Part shown: positions 41,726 through 51,248 of the stretch, piece after piece
How the letters are laid out: each line of letters starts with the position of its first letter
How positions within the stretch are numbered: the stretch's first letter is position 1
Assembly (NCBI RefSeq): GCF_021559775.1
Contig: NZ_CP056047.1
Location: 3,121,501 to 3,185,500 of the forward strand
Reading direction: 5' to 3'
DNA from: Gillisella vitis
Lineage (GTDB): Bacteria; Pseudomonadota; Alphaproteobacteria; Rhizobiales; Rhizobiaceae
Length of the DNA: 64,000 nt
Position numbers and translations under genes: made by a program
The notes under the pieces: generated by a model
Told to the model about the DNA's origin: nothing
Database searches by the model: none
The model's input: the letters and a program-made list of their open reading frames with translations, nothing else

Positions 41726-42238
41726 TTACCGGCTGAGGCTGACAGGCTGGCCAGCGCTGGTGGAGCCGTTGAAGCGATTGTCTGCTGTCTTGTAAAGAGT
41801 ACCGATCACATTGCCGTCGCGATCCTTCAGCATCAACTGCTTGTTGGCGACGTCCCAGGCGCCCATCGTCGTCAGGGGGCCGACGCAACCGCGCGTACCG
41901 CCGCGCGATCCACCACCCAGATTGGTGAGGGTCAGGAACATGTCGCAACTGGACTGGCCATTGGCCACACGCCAATTGCCAACCATCTGTTCCTTGGTGA
42001 AATCGAGAGAGCTACCCGGCGGCGGCGCATTCGGTGTCAAGGCAGCGCTCTGGTTAGACGTGGGAGCGACCGGAAACTGGCTTGCACCTGGAGGCGGCAA
42101 TTGCCCCGATTGAACCTGAGGCACCGGTTGCGCCTGCAAAGGCGGCAGTGACGAGGAACCGTAATCGCTTGACGTACGCTGACACCCGGCAAGAGAAAGC
42201 ACGACCATCAAACCCGTCGCCGCAAATTTCAGTTTCAT
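41726..42238 (-). CDS. Omp19-like outer-membrane lipoprotein (AprI/Inh protease-inhibitor domain)
   Basis: A 170-aa lipoprotein. The signal peptide ends in a lipobox VLSLAGC with the lipidated Cys19. A Pro/Gln/Ser-rich linker (about 20-75) follows. The C-terminal domain (about 80-170) fits the AprI/Inh metalloprotease-inhibitor fold, with the conserved [19 protein letters not shown] and [16 protein letters not shown] holding two cysteines that probably form a disulfide. Omp19 of Brucella is the nearest characterised homologue I know; it inhibits host proteases, but a plant or soil bacterium may use it differently. Confidence 0.85.
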   Translation of the reverse strand: MKLKFAATGLMVVLSLAGCQRTSSDYGSSSLPPLQAQPVPQVQSGQLPPPGASQFPVAPTSNQSAALTPNAPPPGSSLDFTKEQMVGNWRVANGQSSCDMFLTLTNLGGGSRGGTRGCVGPLTTMGAWDVANKQLMLKDRDGNVIGTLYKTADNRFNGSTSAGQPVSLSR

Positions 42239-42628
42239 CCTAACACTCCCGGTTGCTTCATCATCGTCAGCTTTCGCCTTTCAGCGGCAGCTATCATGCA
42301 CCAAACGCCCGGAAACTAGCGCCAAAGCTGGTTTGAAATCAAGGCAGAAGCCTCTTCAACGGCAAGCAAATAGCGGGTTTGCGTCCAGAAGATCGATATT
42401 TTCATTACAAAACCGCGTGAGATGCAGCCAATAGCGCCGCCAGAGACTGTCGCAACCGCGACAGCAGCCCGCCCGCGCCACTCACATGATGAGACATTGA
42501 AGATGGATCATCCTGTTTCTTTTGCAAATATCTCAAGCAAGCAATGCATTTGAGATATTTGGAATGCCTTCAAGGCGAGGATGCCTGAGCATCTTCGCCT
42601 TGGGCTTGACTGCGTCGGGCAACCTGCG
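42239..42628. other. Intergenic region between Omp19-like gene and sdhB
   Basis: This 390-base gap holds the upstream region of the lipoprotein gene and, at its right end, two adjacent hairpins downstream of sdhB. I saw no open frame with a ribosome site and no RNA gene. Confidence 0.55.
42525..42602 (-). terminator. Tandem hairpins downstream of sdhB
   Basis: Read from sdhB, the first stem pairs CAAGGCGAGGATGC (42571-42584) with GCATCTTCGCCTTG (42589-42602), 14 bp with one G-U type mismatch and a 4-base loop. The second pairs CAAATATCTCAA (42525-42536) with TTGAGATATTTG (42550-42561), 12 bp with a 13-base loop. The first lies 26 bases past the stop. Neither is followed by a strong T run. 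Confidence 0.6.
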
Positions 42629-43408
42629 TCAAACGCGGCGCTCGACCATCATTTTCTTGATTTCGGCAATCGCCTTGGCCGGATTGAGGCCCTTTGGACA
42701 GACTTGCGCGCAATTCATGATCGTATGGCAGCGATAGAGCCGGAAGGGATCTTCCAGATTATCCAGTCGCTCGCCCTTGGCCTCGTCACGGCTGTCGATC
42801 AACCAGCGATAGGCTTGCAGCAGCACGGCGGGGCCAAGATAGCGGTCGCCATTCCACCAATAGCTCGGGCAAGACGTCGAGCAGCAAGCGCACAGAATGC
42901 ACTCATAAAGGCCGTCCAGCTTCTGCCGGTCGTCATGGCTCTGCTTCCATTCCTTAACCGGCGTCGGAGACACCGTTTTCAGCCAGGGTTCGATGGAGCG
43001 GTGCTGGGCATAGAAGTTGGTCAGGTCGGGAACTAGATCCTTGACCACAGGCATATGCGGCAGAGGATAGACCTTCACGGTCCCCTTCACCTCGTCGGTC
43101 CCCTTGGTGCAGGCCAGCGTGTTGGTGCCATCGATATTCATCGCGCAGGAGCCGCAAATGCCCTCACGACAGGACCGGCGGAACGTCAGCGTCGGATCGA
43201 TCTTGTTCTTGATATAGAGAAGACCGTCGAGAACCATCGGACCGCAATCGTCCATATCGACATAATAGGTGTCGAGGCTTGGATTTTTGTCGTCATCGGG
43301 GCTCCAGCGATAGATCTGGTATTCCCGCAGGTTCTTGGCACCTGAAGGCTTTGGCCAGACCTTGCCCGGCTTGATCTGAGAATTCTTGGGAAGCGTCAGT
43401 TCAACCAT
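42629..43408 (-). CDS. sdhB: Succinate dehydrogenase iron-sulfur subunit
   Basis: A 259-aa subunit with three clusters carrying electrons from FAD to ubiquinone. [2Fe-2S] ligands are in [15 protein letters not shown]; the [4Fe-4S] and [3Fe-4S] ligands are in [16 protein letters not shown] and [17 protein letters not shown]. It is the last gene of sdhCDAB, 15 bases after sdhA. Confidence 0.98.
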   Translation of the reverse strand: MVELTLPKNSQIKPGKVWPKPSGAKNLREYQIYRWSPDDDKNPSLDTYYVDMDDCGPMVLDGLLYIKNKIDPTLTFRRSCREGICGSCAMNIDGTNTLACTKGTDEVKGTVKVYPLPHMPVVKDLVPDLTNFYAQHRSIEPWLKTVSPTPVKEWKQSHDDRQKLDGLYECILCACCSTSCPSYWWNGDRYLGPAVLLQAYRWLIDSRDEAKGERLDNLEDPFRLYRCHTIMNCAQVCPKGLNPAKAIAEIKKMMVERRV

Positions 43409-43423
43409 GTCGATATCCTCACA

Positions 43424-45280
43424 TCAATAAACGCGGGCCTTGGGCTCGATCTTCTTGGGATCGATCCCATCAGCCAGAAGCTCGGTGTGTACAGGACGGT
43501 AATCCAGCTTCACATCGCCTGCTTCATTGACCCAGGCCAGTGTGTGCTTACGCCAGTTGACGTCGTCGCGACCACCATAAGGGCCGTCAACAAAATCCTC
43601 GCGGGCATGCGAACCACGGCTTTCCTTGCGGGCTTCTGCGCCATAAACCGTGGTAATGGCATTGGCCATCAGATTGTGCAGTTCCAGGGTTTCCACCAGA
43701 TCGGAATTCCACACCAGCGACCGGTCCGTGACCTTGATGTCGGGCATTTCCTTCCAGATTTCCGAGATCCGACGGCAACCACTTTCCAGGGCTTCCTGGG
43801 TGCGGAACACCGCAGCATCTTCCTGCATGGCGCGCTGCATCTTGTCACGCAGCACGGCTGTTGGCGTCGAGCCGCTGGAATGGCGGATGGCGTCAAACCG
43901 CTCCATGATCTTATCACAGGCAGCGACGTTCAGCGCCGGAATTGGCGAGACCCGGTCGATGACCTCGGCGGCACGGATGGCCGCAGCACGGCCAAACACC
44001 ACGAGGTCGATCAGTGAGTTGGAGCCAAGACGATTGGCGCCATGCACCGAAGCGCAACCGGCTTCACCGACAGCCATCAGGCCGGGTGCGATCCGCTCGG
44101 GGTTTTCAGCATCGGCGTTCAGCACTTCGCCCCAGTAATTGGTCGGAATGCCACCCATATTGTAGTGAACGGTCGGCAGAACCGGGATCGGTTCGCGGGT
44201 CACATCGACGCCGGCAAAAATCTTGGCGCTCTCGGAAATGCCCGGCAGGCGCTCATGCAGAACGGCGGGATCGAGATGGTCGAGATGCAGGTAGATATGG
44301 TCCTTGTTCTTGCCAACGCCGCGGCCCTCGCGGATTTCCAAAGTCATGCAGCGCGAAACCACGTCACGCGAGGCAAGATCCTTGGCCGATGGGGCATAGC
44401 GTTCCATGAAACGCTCACCCTCGGAATTGACCAGATAGCCGCCTTCGCCGCGCGCGCCTTCGGTGATCAGACAGCCAGCACCGTAAATACCGGTCGGGTG
44501 GAACTGAACGAATTCCATGTCCTGAAGCGGCAGACCGGCGCGGGCAATCATCCCGCCGCCATCGCCGGTGCAGGTATGGGCCGATGTTGCAGAGAAATAG
44601 GCGCGGCCGTAACCGCCGGTCGCCAGCACCACCATCTTGGCGGAGAAGCGATGGATCGTGCCGTCATCGAGGTTCCAGGCCACGACGCCGGTGCAACGGC
44701 CATCCTCGGCCATAATCAGGTCGAGGGCGAAATATTCGATGAAGAATTCGGCATTATGCTTCAGGGATTGACCGTAAAGCGTATGCAGAATGGCGTGGCC
44801 GGTCCGGTCGGCGGCAGCACAAGTGCGCTGTACCGGCGGGCCTTCGCCGTAATTCTGCATATGGCCACCGAAGGGGCGCTGATAGATCTTGCCTTCTTCG
44901 TTACGCGAGAACGGCACGCCGTAATGTTCCAGCTCATAGACCGCCTTTGGCGCTTCCATGGCCAGATATTGCATGGCGTCCACATCGCCCAGCCAGTCCG
45001 AGCCCTTGACGGTATCGTAAAGATGCCACTGCCAGCAGTCTGGCGTCATGTTGTTGAGCGAAGCTGCGATGCCGCCTTGGGCTGCAACCGTGTGGGAGCG
45101 GGTCGGGAAAACCTTGGTGATACAGGCGGTCTTGAACCCCTGCTCGGCCATGCCGAGCGTGGCGCGCAGGCCAGCGCCACCGGCGCCGACAACGACCACG
45201 TCATAAGCGTGATCGACATAGGTATAACTGCGGCCATTGATGGTTGGGCCGGCCTTGGAAGAAGAACTTGTCGCTGCCAT
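43424..45280 (-). CDS. sdhA: Succinate dehydrogenase flavoprotein subunit
   Basis: A 618-aa catalytic subunit that oxidises succinate to fumarate. The FAD site is [18 protein letters not shown]; the covalent flavin His is in [16 protein letters not shown]; the active-site region contains [23 protein letters not shown] and [19 protein letters not shown]. Length is normal. It starts 6 bases after sdhD. Confidence 0.98.
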   Translation of the reverse strand: MAATSSSSKAGPTINGRSYTYVDHAYDVVVVGAGGAGLRATLGMAEQGFKTACITKVFPTRSHTVAAQGGIAASLNNMTPDCWQWHLYDTVKGSDWLGDVDAMQYLAMEAPKAVYELEHYGVPFSRNEEGKIYQRPFGGHMQNYGEGPPVQRTCAAADRTGHAILHTLYGQSLKHNAEFFIEYFALDLIMAEDGRCTGVVAWNLDDGTIHRFSAKMVVLATGGYGRAYFSATSAHTCTGDGGGMIARAGLPLQDMEFVQFHPTGIYGAGCLITEGARGEGGYLVNSEGERFMERYAPSAKDLASRDVVSRCMTLEIREGRGVGKNKDHIYLHLDHLDPAVLHERLPGISESAKIFAGVDVTREPIPVLPTVHYNMGGIPTNYWGEVLNADAENPERIAPGLMAVGEAGCASVHGANRLGSNSLIDLVVFGRAAAIRAAEVIDRVSPIPALNVAACDKIMERFDAIRHSSGSTPTAVLRDKMQRAMQEDAAVFRTQEALESGCRRISEIWKEMPDIKVTDRSLVWNSDLVETLELHNLMANAITTVYGAEARKESRGSHAREDFVDGPYGGRDDVNWRKHTLAWVNEAGDVKLDYRPVHTELLADGIDPKKIEPKARVY

Positions 45281-45286
45281 GATGAA

Positions 45287-45667
45287 TTATCCTACAAACG
45301 CGATCTTGAGGATGGCGAAAAGACAGAGCGCACCCGTGATGACCACGAAAAATGTGTTGAGCATCATCAGCCCCATCTTCATAACTTCGTTATGAATATA
45401 GTCGGCGATGATTTCCTGCATGCCGATCTTCATGTGGATCAGGCCGGAAAGCACGACCAGTCCCATGATAACAGCCACGAGAGGGTTCGACAAAGCGGAC
45501 ACGACATCGGCATAGGGTGCGCCGGCATGGGTCAGCATGAAAATGATGAAGAACAGCATGAGCGGCACGTTGGCGATGGCCGTCAGGCGCTGGCGCCAGA
45601 AGTGTTCCGTGCCGTCCTTTGCGGAGCCGAGACCGCGAACTTTACCGAGCGGTGTACGCATATCCAT
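45287..45667 (-). CDS. sdhD: Succinate dehydrogenase membrane anchor SdhD
   Basis: A 126-aa membrane subunit with three hydrophobic helices. The segment [22 protein letters not shown] is typical of alphaproteobacterial SdhD, and the His in [19 protein letters not shown] lies in the family's conserved heme and quinone region. GAGGG precedes the ATG at 45667; ATG two codons later is an alternative. It is 12 bases after sdhC. Confidence 0.94.
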   Translation of the reverse strand: MDMRTPLGKVRGLGSAKDGTEHFWRQRLTAIANVPLMLFFIIFMLTHAGAPYADVVSALSNPLVAVIMGLVVLSGLIHMKIGMQEIIADYIHNEVMKMGLMMLNTFFVVITGALCLFAILKIAFVG

Positions 45668-45679
45668 GATTAAAATCCC

Positions 45680-46072
45680 TCAGCGGATGATGAACGCGAC
45701 GACCCAGACCAGAACGGTCAGGACGACGGATGCAACGGCTGTCGCCTTGGCGAGCTTGGTGTTGAAGTGTTTCTCCAGACCATAGCCCAGGTCCCATGCG
45801 AAATGGCGCATGCCACCCAGCATGTGGTGGATCAGCGCCCAGCTGAAGCCGAACAGGATGATCTTGCCGATGAACGTCCCCATGAACCAGGAGACCCAAT
45901 CGTAATAATCCGCTCCCGTCGAGGCGGCGATCAGCCACCAAGCAACCAGCGCGGTCCCAAAATACAAGGCTCCGCCGGTAATGCGATGCACGATGGACAT
46001 CAACATTGTCGGAACAAGCTTGTAGATTTGCAGATGCGGCGACAAAGGCCGTTGTTTTGTCACGTTCGCCAT
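45680..46072 (-). CDS. sdhC: Succinate dehydrogenase cytochrome b556 subunit
   Basis: A 130-aa membrane subunit with three hydrophobic helices. The signature RPLSPHLQIYKLVPTMLMSI and SIVHRITGGALYFG are at the N-terminus, and the heme-ligand region is ALIHHMLGGMRHFAWDLG. It is the first gene of sdhCDAB. A 6-bp inverted repeat (CATTCC/GGAATG, 46096-46113) lies in its leader, and a TATAT-like -10 element (complement of ATATAG, 46120-46125) lies just beyond. Confidence 0.96.
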   Translation of the reverse strand: MANVTKQRPLSPHLQIYKLVPTMLMSIVHRITGGALYFGTALVAWWLIAASTGADYYDWVSWFMGTFIGKIILFGFSWALIHHMLGGMRHFAWDLGYGLEKHFNTKLAKATAVASVVLTVLVWVVAFIIR

Positions 46073-46387
46073 CTCGTCCTCACGGCGTTCAAGTGCATTC
46101 CACCTTTGGAATGGAAGGGATATAGGGCGCTCCTTGATGGAGTGCAGTGCGTCAAATTGGACCTTTAATCCTCCGATTGATGCAGGACAAGGCGGATTTG
46201 AAACTGGCTTTCAATTTAATCGATTGGCAAGTCCCTGATCATGCGCCTCTCCAACCAAAGACGTACGGCGCGACAATAAACAGCAGTTCTTAAGAAAATC
46301 GACCAGATAGCTGGAATGACTTGATTTTCCCATGGTTCGAATTAATCTCTTATTAACCACGTTTTGATGGGGACCGGAGAAAAAACC
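46073..46387. other. Divergent intergenic region between sdhC and a small secreted protein gene
   Basis: This gap carries the sdh promoter region on the left and, on the right, a perfect CtrA-type box. The centre is AT-rich and contains a palindromic TTCTTAAGAA. No gene or RNA was recognised in it. Confidence 0.55.
46342..46357 (+). promoter_or_regulatory. CtrA-type binding box TTAA-N7-TTAAC
   Basis: TTAA at 46342-46345, seven bases, then TTAAC at 46353-46357: an exact match to the full CtrA consensus TTAA-N7-TTAAC known from Caulobacter and conserved in rhizobia. It lies 31 bases upstream of the probable TTG start of the secreted protein, a position compatible with the -35 region. Confidence 0.55.
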
Positions 46388-46726
46388 TTGCCTGCCACTG
46401 GTAAAATCACCCGTATAAAAGCAGCCGCCCTGGCCCTGGCCTGCGGATGTTTGCTGGCCCAGGCCGCCTATGCGGGCGGCACAAATGATGGTTCCGCTTA
46501 CCATGGCCAGCAGAGAAGGTCGCATACCGGTTCTGCGGCGGGATCGATCATCGGGATCGGCACCCCCGGTGGCACTTATACTTTCGGTGTTTCTGCCTGG
46601 CGCACCGATAGGAGTGGCCAAAACTCCACCCCTCTGGCTCCAAAGGCCAAGATCATCGACATCAAAGCGCAGCTGGAAACCTCGCCCTGCACATATGAAG
46701 CAGGTGTTTGCATCATACGCCCCTGA
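46388..46726 (+). CDS. Small secreted hypothetical protein
   Basis: About 112 aa from a TTG start preceded by CCGGAG at a good distance; an ATG seven codons upstream (46367) is in frame but lacks a ribosome site. The N-terminus is a clear signal peptide: basic KITRIKA, hydrophobic ALALACGCLLAQ, then a cleavage-like AAYAGG. The mature part (about 80 aa) is Gly/Ser/Thr-rich with one GIGTPGGTYTFGVSAW segment and two cysteines near the C-terminus (SPCTYEAGVCIIRP) that may form a disulfide. I recognise no family. A CtrA-type box lies just upstream. Confidence 0.6.
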   Translation: MPATGKITRIKAAALALACGCLLAQAAYAGGTNDGSAYHGQQRRSHTGSAAGSIIGIGTPGGTYTFGVSAWRTDRSGQNSTPLAPKAKIIDIKAQLETSPCTYEAGVCIIRP

Positions 46727-46740
46727 CCGATGCGGACCCA

Positions 46741-47400
46741 TCAGCAAAACTTCCAGACGGTGGTTTTCTTCACCTCGCTGTCTTCAAGCATCCGCGTGAC
46801 CGGGACCTGATAGGTCGCCAAGGCCTGCATCCGATCAGTTGGGCAATAGCTTCGACCTGGATCGCCGACCACGATATCGATCCCCTGCCCGCATAGCGTT
46901 GAAAACCAGGGTACCAGGCGGTCGGCAAAGCTCTTGTCGTAGAAAACATCGCCAGCCAGGAGCAGGTCGGCATCCAGTGTCTGGCCGATCAGATCCTTGC
47001 CGCAAAAACCAAGTTCCACCCCGTTTTCAGCCGCATTGAGGGCAATTGCCGCCTGTACGAACGGATCGATGTCCACGCACAGCACCGAAACAGCACCAGC
47101 CTTGGCGGCGGCGATGGCAACGAGACCGGAACCACTGGCGAAATCCACCACACGCTTGCCCGCCACAAGCTGCGGATTATCAAGGATATGACGCGCCAAG
47201 CCCTGGCCACCGGCCCAGGCAAAGGCCCAGAACGGCGGCGGCAGACCGATTTCCGCCAGATCGTCCTCGGTTTTCAGCCAGAGATCATGAACTTCACTGG
47301 CCAGATGCAGCCGGATTTCCGGCACATGCGGCGGAGCGATCAGATCGGTATTGTCGAGAATGAAGCGCCGGGGATCGATCTTCACAGGGGAAACGCTCAC
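46741..47400 (-). CDS. Class I SAM methyltransferase, METTL20/ETF-beta lysine methyltransferase type
   Basis: A 219-aa Rossmann-fold methyltransferase. The SAM site reads KRVVDFASGSGLVAIAAAKAG followed by the acidic CVDIDP; the family-16 catalytic motif appears as LAGDVFYDKSFA. These features fit bacterial METTL20-type protein-lysine methyltransferases; the Agrobacterium homologue is known to modify ETF-beta and ribosomal protein L7/L12. Older annotations call such genes nicotinamide methylase or L11 methyltransferase-like. The GTG start at 47400 overlaps the stop of the EVE gene (GTGA), so the two are coupled. It is last in the tsaD-gpsA-yciI-EVE operon. Confidence 0.82.
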   Translation of the reverse strand: MSVSPVKIDPRRFILDNTDLIAPPHVPEIRLHLASEVHDLWLKTEDDLAEIGLPPPFWAFAWAGGQGLARHILDNPQLVAGKRVVDFASGSGLVAIAAAKAGAVSVLCVDIDPFVQAAIALNAAENGVELGFCGKDLIGQTLDADLLLAGDVFYDKSFADRLVPWFSTLCGQGIDIVVGDPGRSYCPTDRMQALATYQVPVTRMLEDSEVKKTTVWKFC

Positions 47401-47837
47401 ACCGGCGGGTTTTCAAGCCCGCCCATCCGGCAGATCTCGAAATATTCCTCCTCGGTCACCGGCTGCACCGAAAGCCGCATCGAGGTCACCAGCGCCATCT
47501 GTGCGAGGTTCGGATTGGCCTTGACGTCTTTCAGGGTCACCGGCTTTGGCATATCGCGCACAGCGCGAATGTCGACGCAGTCCCAACGGGCATCGCCTTC
47601 AGCGGTCGAATCAGGATGGGAGAGCGCGCAAACCTCGGTAATGCCGACCACTTCCAACCCCTCGTTGGAGTGGTAGAACAGTCCCTTGTCGCCAATCTGC
47701 ATCGCCCGCATATTGTTGCGGGCCAGATAATTGCGCACTCCGGTCCATTCGGTACCCGCCTCGCCCGCATCCTTCTGCATGGCCCAGGACCATTTGAAGG
47801 GCTCAGATTTGTAAAGCCAGAAAGCCATGCGCGTCAT
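47397..47837 (-). CDS. EVE-domain protein
   Basis: A 146-aa single EVE domain (PUA-like fold), beginning AFWLYKSEPFKWSW, with WTGVRNYLARNNMRAM and GDKGLFYHSNEGLEVVGI as core motifs. EVE domains bind modified bases in DNA or RNA in several characterised cases. The ATG at 47837 overlaps the yciI stop (ATGA), which favours it over ATG 47828, and the gene's own stop overlaps the methyltransferase start. The target is unknown. Confidence 0.9.
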   Translation of the reverse strand: MTRMAFWLYKSEPFKWSWAMQKDAGEAGTEWTGVRNYLARNNMRAMQIGDKGLFYHSNEGLEVVGITEVCALSHPDSTAEGDARWDCVDIRAVRDMPKPVTLKDVKANPNLAQMALVTSMRLSVQPVTEEEYFEICRMGGLENPPV

Positions 47838-48127
47838 GCCTCGGGATTGTTGAAGACCCAGTTATAGGGCTTGATCTCGACACTTTCGAACAGGCCAGCC
47901 TTGGCATAGGGGTCCTCAGCAGCGATCGCCTTAGCGGCGGCGAGGTCATCGGCCTTGATCAGCAGCATCGAACCGCAGGGCTTGCCATCGGCATCCAGGA
48001 AAGGCCCGCCGATTTTCAACACCCCGTCGGCATTCAAGCCGTTCAGCCACTCCACATGCGGCGGGCGGGTCGCCATTCGAAGATCAAGATGGTTGGGCTT
48101 ATCGGCGCAGATCACGGCAAACAGCAT
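47834..48127 (-). CDS. YCII-domain protein
   Basis: A 97-aa protein of the YciI-like family, a dimeric ferredoxin-like alpha/beta fold. The sequence starts MLFAVICADKPNHLDLR and includes RPPHVEWLNGL and a GPFLDADGKPCGSMLL strand, close to the YciI pattern with its conserved His. GGAG precedes the ATG at 48127. The function of YciI proteins is not settled. It lies 18 bases after gpsA and overlaps the EVE gene. Confidence 0.9.
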   Translation of the reverse strand: MLFAVICADKPNHLDLRMATRPPHVEWLNGLNADGVLKIGGPFLDADGKPCGSMLLIKADDLAAAKAIAAEDPYAKAGLFESVEIKPYNWVFNNPEA

Positions 48128-48145
48128 GGCTCGTCTCCTCAAAAA

Positions 48146-49135
48146 TTATTCCGTGGTAATGGGGCGGGTCATCAGCGCATCAACCGCCCGGTCGATATCC
48201 AGCACACCATCGATGATGGCGGCAATGGCCTGGGTAATCGGCATGGCGATAGCGTGGTGTTCAGCAAGGCGGGCCGCGACGGCAGCCGCAAAGGCACCCT
48301 CGACCAAACCACCGCTGCCAAGCTGGCTTTGCTCGCCCTTGGCAAGGGAAATACCATAGCGCAGGTTGCGGGATTGATGGCTGGTGGCCGTCAACACCAG
48401 ATCGCCAAGGCCCGACAGGCCGCGCACCGTATCCGCCTTGCCACCCATGGCGACGACCAGCCGCGACATTTCCGCAAGGCCACGCGAGATCAACGCCGCA
48501 CGGGCTGATTCGCCCAGTCCCCGGCCCTCGACGATGCCGCAGGCTATCGCCAGCACATTCTTCAACGCCCCGCCCAGTTGCACGCCAATCCGGTCGTCGG
48601 CGGCATAAAGCCGGAATGTCCGGGTGGACAGCGTGCGGGCGAGTTCCTCGGCCATGTCAAGATTGTCGGCCGCCAGTGCCATCGCCGTCGGCAGGCCACG
48701 GGCGATATCCATGGCAAAGCCCGGTCCCGACAGAACCGCGACGGGATGATGTGGCAATTTCTCTTCCAGCAACTCGGTCAGCAGCCGGGAGCTGGCCCGG
48801 TCGATGCCCTTGGCACAGGTCACCACCATGGCCTCGGCGGAAAGATAGGGACCATAGGTCAATGCGGCATCGGCCTGCGCCTGCGAGGGCATGGCAAACA
48901 ACACGATATCGGCATCGGCCAGCACATCCGGCTCGAAGGCGAATTCCAGCCCGAAAGGCAAGGCGACACCCGGCAGAGCCGCATCATGCATGCCTTCGGT
49001 CCTGAGATCGGCCATCAAGGAGGGATCACGGCCCAGCAAGGTTACTTTGGACCGTCCTTCCAACGCCATGACAGAAGCAAGCGCGGTGCCGAAGGCTCCT
49101 GCGCCGATGACCGCAATGTGATGATGTCCACTCAT
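48146..49135 (-). CDS. gpsA: NAD(P)-dependent glycerol-3-phosphate dehydrogenase
   Basis: A 329-aa enzyme that reduces dihydroxyacetone phosphate to sn-glycerol-3-phosphate for phospholipid synthesis. The nucleotide site is [17 protein letters not shown], the [17 protein letters not shown] segment and the catalytic Lys region [16 protein letters not shown] are present, and SRNLRYG lies near the end. Its ATG overlaps the tsaD stop (ATGA). Confidence 0.96.
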   Translation of the reverse strand: MSGHHHIAVIGAGAFGTALASVMALEGRSKVTLLGRDPSLMADLRTEGMHDAALPGVALPFGLEFAFEPDVLADADIVLFAMPSQAQADAALTYGPYLSAEAMVVTCAKGIDRASSRLLTELLEEKLPHHPVAVLSGPGFAMDIARGLPTAMALAADNLDMAEELARTLSTRTFRLYAADDRIGVQLGGALKNVLAIACGIVEGRGLGESARAALISRGLAEMSRLVVAMGGKADTVRGLSGLGDLVLTATSHQSRNLRYGISLAKGEQSQLGSGGLVEGAFAAAVAARLAEHHAIAMPITQAIAAIIDGVLDIDRAVDALMTRPITTE

Positions 49136-50229
49136 GCTTTCGCGCCCCTTTTGCCGGAGCCAAGCAAGGTCGCCGCATTGCCATCAAGAGGCCATCGGGC
49201 GCGTGGCGAGACCGACAGGTCATCAGCCGGGAAGCCCTGAGCCAGCCGCTCCAGCCCGGCCCAGGCGATCATTGCCGCATTGTCGGTACAAAGATGATGC
49301 GGTGGGGCGATGAAGCGAAACCCATGCCGGTCGCAGAGTGTCTGCAAGGCACCACGCAGCGCCTGATTGGCGGCGACACCGCCCGCCACCACCAGAGCTG
49401 GCTTGGTCTCAAGGCCCGGATATTCCGTATTGAACCGCTCCAGCCCCCGGCCGATCCGGTCGTCCATGGTGCGGGCGATGGCGCGTTGGAAAGAGGCGCA
49501 GATATCGGCGATATCCGCTTGGCTAACCGGCGCTGCCGCCTGCGCCGCCTGCCGCACCGCGGTCTTCAAGCCAGAAAAGGAAAAATCCAGCCGCGCCTCA
49601 CCCACCAGCGGTCGCGGAAAATTGAAGCGATTTTCATTGCCATGAAGGGCGGCGCGCTCCACCGCCGGACCGCCCGGATAGGGCAGGCCAAGCAGCTTGG
49701 CAGTCTTGTCAAACGCCTCACCCAGCGCATCGTCGATGGTAGTGCCCCAGCGCTGGTAATCGCCGACGCCGCGCACCAGAACCAGTTGGGTATGACCACC
49801 GGAGACCAGCAGCATCAGATAGGGAAAGGCAACATTGTCCGTCAGCCGCGCCGTCAGCGCATGGCCTTCCAGATGATTGATAGCAAAAAGCGGCTTTCCC
49901 GCCGCCCGGGCAATCGCCTTGCCGGTCATCAACCCGACGATCAACCCGCCGATCAGGCCGGGTCCGGCGGTGGCCGCAACGGCATCGATATCGCTCAACC
50001 GCATATCGGCCTTGGCCAGGGCCTCTTCCACCAGCGTATCGAGTGCCTCGACATGGGCGCGGGCGGCGATTTCCGGCACGACGCCGCCATAGACGCTGTG
50101 TTCGTCCAGCTGGCTCAACACCACATCGGACACGATTTCGCCGCGCCCATCATCATGGCGCAGAACGATAGCGGCTGCGGTTTCATCGCAGCTGGTTTCG
50201 ATGCCGAGAATCTTCAAAGGACCTGTCAT
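49132..50229 (-). CDS. tsaD: tRNA N6-threonylcarbamoyladenosine transferase TsaD
   Basis: A 365-aa ASKHA-fold enzyme that with TsaB/TsaE transfers threonylcarbamoyl to A37 of ANN-decoding tRNAs. It begins [35 protein letters not shown] carries a metal-binding His, [13 protein letters not shown] another, and [12 protein letters not shown] and [13 protein letters not shown] are further signatures. ATG 50229 is chosen from conservation; the open frame continues far upstream without support. It is first in the tsaD-gpsA-yciI-EVE-methyltransferase operon and divergent from hemC with 85 bases between. Confidence 0.95.
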   Translation of the reverse strand: MTGPLKILGIETSCDETAAAIVLRHDDGRGEIVSDVVLSQLDEHSVYGGVVPEIAARAHVEALDTLVEEALAKADMRLSDIDAVAATAGPGLIGGLIVGLMTGKAIARAAGKPLFAINHLEGHALTARLTDNVAFPYLMLLVSGGHTQLVLVRGVGDYQRWGTTIDDALGEAFDKTAKLLGLPYPGGPAVERAALHGNENRFNFPRPLVGEARLDFSFSGLKTAVRQAAQAAAPVSQADIADICASFQRAIARTMDDRIGRGLERFNTEYPGLETKPALVVAGGVAANQALRGALQTLCDRHGFRFIAPPHHLCTDNAAMIAWAGLERLAQGFPADDLSVSPRARWPLDGNAATLLGSGKRGAKA

Positions 50230-50314
50230 GGAGGCTGAGTTGCGTCGATTTGATTGATTGCGATGAAGAGCAAACATGGTTACGAGAACCTCCGGTAACA
50301 ATGGATGACTTCGG

Positions 50315-51244
50315 ATGCAAACGAAACCTTTCCGCATCGGCACACGCGGCAGCCCTTTAGCACTGGCCCAGGCCCATGAAACCCGCGAGCGTCTGGCCGA
50401 GGCCCACGGCCTTTCGCCTGATATGTTCGAGATCGTTGTCCTGTCGACCACCGGCGACCGTATCACCGACCGGTCTTTGGCGGAAATCGGCGGCAAAGGC
50501 CTGTTCACCCTGGAGCTAGAGCAGCAATTGCTGTCCGGCGGGCTGGATTTTGCCGTGCATTCCTCCAAGGACATGCCAACGGCCCTTCCCGATGGATTGG
50601 AGATTTCCGCCTATCTGCCACGAGAAGACATGCGCGATGCCTTTATTGGCCGCACAGCACCGAAACTGCTGGAGCTTGCCGAGGGCGCGGTGATCGGCTC
50701 GGCCTCGCTCCGGCGTCAAGCGCTGATTCGCAGGCTTCGGCCCGACCTCAAGGTCATTACCTATCGCGGCGCGGTGGAGACCCGGCTACGCAAGCTGGCC
50801 GCAGGCGAGGTGGATGCCACGCTGCTGGCCGTGGCCGGCCTGAAGCGGCTGGACAAAGAAACCGTGATTACCCAATATCTCGACCTCGAAAGCTTTCCGC
50901 CTGCACCGGCCCAGGGCGCAATCTGCATCGAGGCCAGGGTCGATGACCGGCGCATCCAGGATCTTCTGGCTCCGATCAATCATCGCCCGACTTTTGACGC
51001 GGTTTCCTGTGAGCGTGCCTTTCTGGCCGCGCTCGACGGTTCCTGCCGCACGCCGATTGCCGGCTATGCGATATCGGATGGCGAAATGATCCGTCTGACC
51101 GGGACGATCCTGACCCCGGACGGCCAGGTCTCTCATTCGGTCGAGGCTGAGGGCCGCTGCGCCGATGGCCTTGCGCTCGGCTGGTCGGCGGGCGAAAAGG
51201 TAAGAGACAAGGCCGGACCCGGCTTTTTCGAGGGATGGACCTGA
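50315..51244 (+). CDS. hemC: Porphobilinogen deaminase (hydroxymethylbilane synthase)
   Basis: A 309-aa enzyme that polymerises four porphobilinogens into hydroxymethylbilane. It begins [29 protein letters not shown] and GSASLRRQA mark the substrate site; the dipyrromethane cofactor Cys is Cys244 in [13 protein letters not shown]. It is followed 4 bases later by hemD. Confidence 0.97.
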   Translation: MQTKPFRIGTRGSPLALAQAHETRERLAEAHGLSPDMFEIVVLSTTGDRITDRSLAEIGGKGLFTLELEQQLLSGGLDFAVHSSKDMPTALPDGLEISAYLPREDMRDAFIGRTAPKLLELAEGAVIGSASLRRQALIRRLRPDLKVITYRGAVETRLRKLAAGEVDATLLAVAGLKRLDKETVITQYLDLESFPPAPAQGAICIEARVDDRRIQDLLAPINHRPTFDAVSCERAFLAALDGSCRTPIAGYAISDGEMIRLTGTILTPDGQVSHSVEAEGRCADGLALGWSAGEKVRDKAGPGFFEGWT

Positions 51245-51248
51245 CACC

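Noticed and set aside
46120..46155. TTGACG and CTATAT upstream of sdhC as a sigma-70 promoter
   Set aside because: The two elements are 24 bases apart on the minus strand, too far for a standard promoter.
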